This document shows, one piece after another, positions 60,555 through 64,000 of a stretch of 64,000 nt of DNA; position 1 is the first letter of the stretch; each line of letters opens with the position of its first letter. The notes below the pieces were generated by a model. The model saw only the letters and a list, made by a program, of their open reading frames with translations. It had not been told where the DNA came from and searched no databases. Where the stretch lies: NCBI GenBank assembly GCA_011390885.1, contig JAABRO010000054.1:62001-126000 (forward strand), given 5' to 3'. A program made the position numbers and the translations under genes. This DNA comes from Gemmatimonas sp. GTDB lineage: Bacteria; Gemmatimonadota; Gemmatimonadetes; Gemmatimonadales; Gemmatimonadaceae.

Positions 60555-60965
60555 CGGGAGACCTCGAGGAAGCACGCAGAGCGTTGTCAGAGCAGGCGAC
60601 GAGCAGGCCCGGGCCGAGACCACGGCCCCGAGCCGAAACATAGTGGCGGTTCGGGAGGCGCGGGTACGCTTGTAGGGGTAGGTCACCCGCACGGCCACCA
60701 TCCTCACACCGAGCCGCGGCCGGTCCCCGCGATCACCCATCATCGACGACGGCACGAAAAGCGGGCTCAGCCGCAACATCTGCCGGGCGTCGTGACGTAG
60801 GAGCAGGAGGGCTGGCACCATCTTGCGCTGGCTCAGATGTTGGACCCACTCCCTCGAGGCCGGCACGTCCGATACCGGCCTCACGACACCCTCCGTTCGA
60901 TTCCCCTGCCGCTCATGTTCCTGCCTTCCATTGGCCCATCACGACGTCGCGACCGGTCTCCCGCG
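60555..60965. other. Intergenic region between divergent genes
   Basis: These 411 bp separate the dehydrogenase and the Ig-like lipoprotein gene. An inverted repeat, GAGGCCGG and CCGGCCTC with an 11-nt loop, lies at 60856-60882 upstream of the lipoprotein gene. TATGTT on the minus strand (60642-60637) is a possible -10 for the dehydrogenase but has no -35. Open frames crossing the region show no recognisable protein. I see nothing else. Confidence 0.6.
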
Positions 60966-63482
60966 ATGCGTCCGTGGCGTCACACGGCCCTTGCCCTCGC
61001 CGCCGCCCTCCTCACCGCGTGCGGCGGCGGCGGCGGCGATGGTCCCACGAATCCGAATCCGAACCCCACGCCGGGCACGCTCGCGATCGCGCTGAACAGC
61101 AACTCCGGCTCGGTGGTGGCGGGGAATCAGGTCGCGGTCGCGGTGACGGTCACACGTGGCGGCAGCTTCACGGGCGCCGTGACGCTCGAGGCGACCGGCG
61201 CGCCGGCGGGTGTCACGGTGGCGTTCTCGACCACGTCGCTCGCGGCGGGTGTCACGGCCGCGACGTTCACCGCCTCGACCACCAGCGCCGCCGCGCCCGG
61301 CACGTACCCCATCATCGTGCGCGCGTCGGGCACCGGCGTCACCCCCACGGCCGCCGTCTATTCGCTCACCGTCACGGCGGCGCCGGTCCCCACGGTGTCG
61401 ATCGAGGTGAGCAACAACGCACTCACGCTGCCTGCGGGCGAGAGCCGACAGGTTGACGTCACGATCACGCGCGGCGGCGGCTTCGCCGGCCCCGTCTCGC
61501 TCGCCGTCACGGGACTGCCCACGGGCGTCACGGCCACGGTCGCAACCAACCCGGTGGCCGGAACCACCGGCACCATCACGCTGACCGCCACCGCCGGTGC
61601 GGCCGCGACGACCGGCACGCTCACCGTGCGCGGTACCGCTGCGGGCGTGACCGATGCCACCGCGTCGATCGCACTCACCGTGACGGGTCCGCAGCGCCTC
61701 ACCCTCGAAACGACGACGCCCGCCGTGACGATCGTGCAGGGGGCGCAGTCGGCCGCACTGCCGATCACGATCACGCGCGAGAACATCACGGGCAACGTCA
61801 CCTTCTCCGTGAGCGCGCCCACGGGCGTCACCGCCACCGTCACGCCGAATCCGGCCACCGGCAACAGCGCGCAGGTCGTGATCGCGGTCGCGGGCTCGGT
61901 CGCACCCGGTCTGGTGCCCGTCACCGTTACCGGACAGCTCGGCAGCCGCAGCGCGACGATCAACTTCCAGGTCACGGTGACATCGGCCGCGTCGCCCGAT
62001 TTCGGCATCGCGCTGGCAAGTGCCTCGCTCACCGTGACGGCCGGCCAGGCAGCCGGCACGACCGTGAACATCACCCGCTCGGGCGGCTTCACCGGGACGG
62101 TGTCCTTCGGGACGAGCGCCTTGCCCGCCGGCGTCAGCGTGACGTTCACCCCCGATGTCGTGAGCGGCGCGAGCACGCAGCTGCAGGTGCAGACGGCGCC
62201 GTCGACTGCGGCCGGCACCTACAACTTCACCGTGATTGCGTCCGCCACCGGCATCGGCAGCCGGCTGCTCAACCTGCAGCTCACCGTGCAGCCAGGCAGC
62301 GGCGGCGGCACGGGCAACGTGACCTGGCAGTTCTGCGATGTCAGCCGCTTCCCGATCTGGTTCGCCTTCCGCGACGGAACGAGTGGCGCATGGACGCGCG
62401 TGCTCCCCGGCGCCAACCAGACGTACAGCTTCACCATGAACGACACGCGCGGCGGCGTGACCTACGTGTTCGATGGCGGCGGCGCCGACTTCGATGTGAC
62501 GACGTTCTACCTCACGCGCGACGAGTTGCAGGCCCTCGGGGCGGCGGAGTGCGTGAACAACCGCGCCACCAAGACGATCAACGGGACCGTCGCCGGGCTC
62601 GGCGCCGGACAGACGGGCACCATCAGCGTTGGCAGCGGCTCCGGCACCGCGACAGTGAACGGTCCGGTCTCCATCACCAACGTGGATGACGGCACCGTGG
62701 ACATGATCGCGGTGCGCGCCGCGATCGACATCGGCACATTGTCCACCACGCCCGACCGACTCGTCCTGCGGCGCAGCGTCAACATCGCGAACAACGGCAC
62801 GCTGCCGCTGGTGGACTTCGGGTCGGCCGAGGCGTTCGCGCCCGCGACGGCGACCTACACGATCGCAAACGGCGGCGCGGACCAGGTCGCCATGGCCACC
62901 GGCTTCAGCACGTCCAACGGCACGGCCGGCTTCTTCTCGTACGGTCCCCTCGCCGGCGCTGGCGGTGGAGCGCGCACCGTGTACGGCGTGCCGTCGGCGC
63001 GCACGCAGGCTGGCGACCTGCAGTACGTGCAGGCCACGGCCATCGAGGGCACCGTGGGGACGCGCATCGTGGCACAGTACAATCGTGAGCTGGCCAACCG
63101 GACGCTGACCCTCGGGCCGGCCCTGAACGCGCCGACGATCACCACCCTCGGAGCGGCGCCCTATCCGCGGCTGCGCGCCGCGGGCAACTGGCAGGGCGAC
63201 TACAACCAGGGCAACGGCGTCACGTTCACCCAGATGGCGAACGGTGGTCGCACCTGGTCGATCGCATCGTCGTTCGGTTACACCGCGGGTGCCGCTGGCT
63301 TCGAACTCGAGATCCCGGACGTGACGAGCGCCAGCGGCTTCAACACGACGTGGGCTCTGCAGGGCGGGAGCGCCACGAACTGGGCGGTCTCGGCCTCACG
63401 CGTGGAGAACGCGCCGATCGGTGCGGCGGTCGAGGGCTTCCGTTTCCGCGCCGCCTCGCGCCAGGGCAGCGTCACGCCCTGA
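60966..63482 (+). CDS. Surface lipoprotein with tandem Ig-like repeats
   Basis: This is an 838-residue protein. A signal peptide with lipobox LLTAC (Cys near residue 19) is followed by a Gly run and an Asn-Pro linker. Four to five tandem repeats of about 85-95 residues (roughly 35-440) share patterns such as GGSFTGAVTLEATGAPAGVT and GGFTGTVSFGTSALPAGVSV, like bacterial Ig-like domains. The remainder (about 450-838) is a Gly/Thr-rich beta region that I do not recognise. ATG 60966 directly precedes the signal peptide. It probably sits on the outer surface. Adhesion or binding is a guess. Confidence 0.75.
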   Translation: MRPWRHTALALAAALLTACGGGGGDGPTNPNPNPTPGTLAIALNSNSGSVVAGNQVAVAVTVTRGGSFTGAVTLEATGAPAGVTVAFSTTSLAAGVTAATFTASTTSAAAPGTYPIIVRASGTGVTPTAAVYSLTVTAAPVPTVSIEVSNNALTLPAGESRQVDVTITRGGGFAGPVSLAVTGLPTGVTATVATNPVAGTTGTITLTATAGAAATTGTLTVRGTAAGVTDATASIALTVTGPQRLTLETTTPAVTIVQGAQSAALPITITRENITGNVTFSVSAPTGVTATVTPNPATGNSAQVVIAVAGSVAPGLVPVTVTGQLGSRSATINFQVTVTSAASPDFGIALASASLTVTAGQAAGTTVNITRSGGFTGTVSFGTSALPAGVSVTFTPDVVSGASTQLQVQTAPSTAAGTYNFTVIASATGIGSRLLNLQLTVQPGSGGGTGNVTWQFCDVSRFPIWFAFRDGTSGAWTRVLPGANQTYSFTMNDTRGGVTYVFDGGGADFDVTTFYLTRDELQALGAAECVNNRATKTINGTVAGLGAGQTGTISVGSGSGTATVNGPVSITNVDDGTVDMIAVRAAIDIGTLSTTPDRLVLRRSVNIANNGTLPLVDFGSAEAFAPATATYTIANGGADQVAMATGFSTSNGTAGFFSYGPLAGAGGGARTVYGVPSARTQAGDLQYVQATAIEGTVGTRIVAQYNRELANRTLTLGPALNAPTITTLGAAPYPRLRAAGNWQGDYNQGNGVTFTQMANGGRTWSIASSFGYTAGAAGFELEIPDVTSASGFNTTWALQGGSATNWAVSASRVENAPIGAAVEGFRFRAASRQGSVTP

Positions 63483-63490
63483 CGCCACAC

Positions 63491-63530
63491 CGGGCGAAGC
63501 GGCCGGTCAGCCGACCGGCCGCTTCGCCCG
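63491..63530. terminator. 17-bp perfect stem-loop at convergent gene ends
   Basis: The arms 63491-63507 and 63514-63530 are perfectly complementary with a 6-nt loop. One arm codes for the last residues of the SprT-like protein and the loop contains most of its stop codon. It can terminate both genes. Confidence 0.75.
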
Positions 63531-64000
63531 CGGCAGCACCCCCACCTCGCGCGCCTTGCGACGGAACGCGGGCCCGTGATCGAGCGGATGGCCGCTCTCG
63601 TCCTGCCACTGGTGCACCATCTCGTGCAGCAGCGTGTGCAGCGCCTCCGGCCAGCCGTCGCGCCGCAGGTGCCGCCGGCTGAGCACGATCTCCGCACCCG
63701 GCCCGTCTTCGCCCTTCGGGCTGTAGTGGCCAAGGCGCGTCTTCATGCGCGAGGAGAGCCGCACCCGAATGCGCGTGAGCGCACCGCCGAAGTGCTGCCG
63801 GTTGAGCTCGGCGTGTGCGTCGGCCAGGCGCGCAAGCAGCGGACCGTCGCCCGGGCGCTCGGGTTCGGCGCGTCGCTGTGCGGGCGGCCGGTCCACCGGA
63901 TGCGCCAGGATCACGTCACGCGCCGCCAGGCGCGCAGCGCGTGTGCGGGCCGTCGCGAACGTGACCACGGCGCGAAGCACCGGCTCCGGCGCCGTCGCAT
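63507..64000 (-). CDS. SprT-like zinc protein (5' end probably outside window)
   Basis: At least 157 residues are read from GTG 63980, but the frame stays open to the window edge, so the true start may lie outside. LLHEMVHQWQDE near residue 117 is the HExxH zinc motif, and HGPAFRRKAREVG near 135 gives the third ligand region. LNRQHFGGAL near 58 is the usual SprT start of similarity. SprT-like proteins are putative DNA-protein crosslink proteases or metal-binding proteins. The C-terminal codons form one arm of the terminator hairpin. Confidence 0.8.
   Translation of the reverse strand, partial: ATAPEPVLRAVVTFATARTRAARLAARDVILAHPVDRPPAQRRAEPERPGDGPLLARLADAHAELNRQHFGGALTRIRVRLSSRMKTRLGHYSPKGEDGPGAEIVLSRRHLRRDGWPEALHTLLHEMVHQWQDESGHPLDHGPAFRRKAREVGVLPRAKRPVG

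Overview
The window is a gene-dense, high-GC bacterial chromosome segment with no rRNA, tRNA, transposase, CRISPR array or phage gene that I can see. The gene content suggests an environmental Gram-negative of the Gemmatimonadota type: a SusC/SusD outer-membrane pair in a high-GC genome, an LPS-core kinase and heptosyltransferase, large M28 peptidases with propeller regions, 6-bladed beta-propeller lipoproteins, a membrane ETF:menaquinone oxidoreductase and menaquinone genes. The phylum is inferred from gene content and was not tested by phylogeny.

Layout. 1-7.5 kb: the 3' part of engB, a lipoprotein, a Nudix hydrolase, trpE, then an overlapping set of FHA-GAF-adenylate cyclase, Kdo/WaaP-type kinase and GT9 heptosyltransferase, then maf. 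7.5-12 kb: M28 peptidase, dtd, and a two-gene nucleotidyltransferase module lying against a truncated beta-propeller lipoprotein gene. 12-16.7 kb: glmS, an archaeal-like glmM and an HD-GYP response regulator. 16.8-21.3 kb: a transsulfuration enzyme, M48 protease, purD and mutM. 21.4-27 kb: a tightly coupled five-gene biosynthetic operon (KAS III, GT2, P450, acyl-AMP ligase, SDR) that resembles the olefin/beta-lactone pathway without its decarboxylase. 27.2-32.8 kb: a short UvrC/Cho-like nuclease facing an operon for late menaquinone steps (ubiE-ubiD-ubiA-ubiX) that ends in a small metallophosphatase. 33-35.2 kb: ECF sigma, zinc-finger anti-sigma and a membrane protein. 35.2-43.3 kb: SAM hydrolase, mrp, nrnA, guaB, a DUF1232 protein, an M15 peptidase and an SH3-like envelope protein. 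43.4-50.6 kb: gpmI, outer-membrane protein, PTPS/QueD-like enzyme, dacB, moeA, methyltransferase and a short argA. 50.7-54.6 kb: ETF:menaquinone oxidoreductase and etfA/etfB. 54.7-64 kb: SusD/SusC, a glutaryl-CoA-dehydrogenase-like enzyme, a tandem Ig-like lipoprotein and a SprT-like protein cut by the window end.

How the parts fit. Acyl-CoA dehydrogenase, EtfAB, the membrane Fe-S oxidoreductase and the menaquinone operon together form one electron route from acyl-CoA to the quinone pool. GlmS/GlmM, DacB, M15 peptidase, Kdo kinase, heptosyltransferase and SusCD serve the envelope. Genes in operons are commonly coupled through ATGA, GTGA or TGATG overlaps.

The main regulatory pattern is a TANNNT -10 hexamer (often TAGCTT) lying 5-7 nt before the start codon. 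In several cases a TTG-type or near-consensus -35 sits 17 nt further upstream. This predicts leaderless mRNAs for many first genes. The items most worth following up are the decarboxylase-less olefin/beta-lactone-like operon with an unusual P450, the nucleotidyltransferase module at a gene break, the leaderless promoter architecture, and the ARG-box-like operator on argA.
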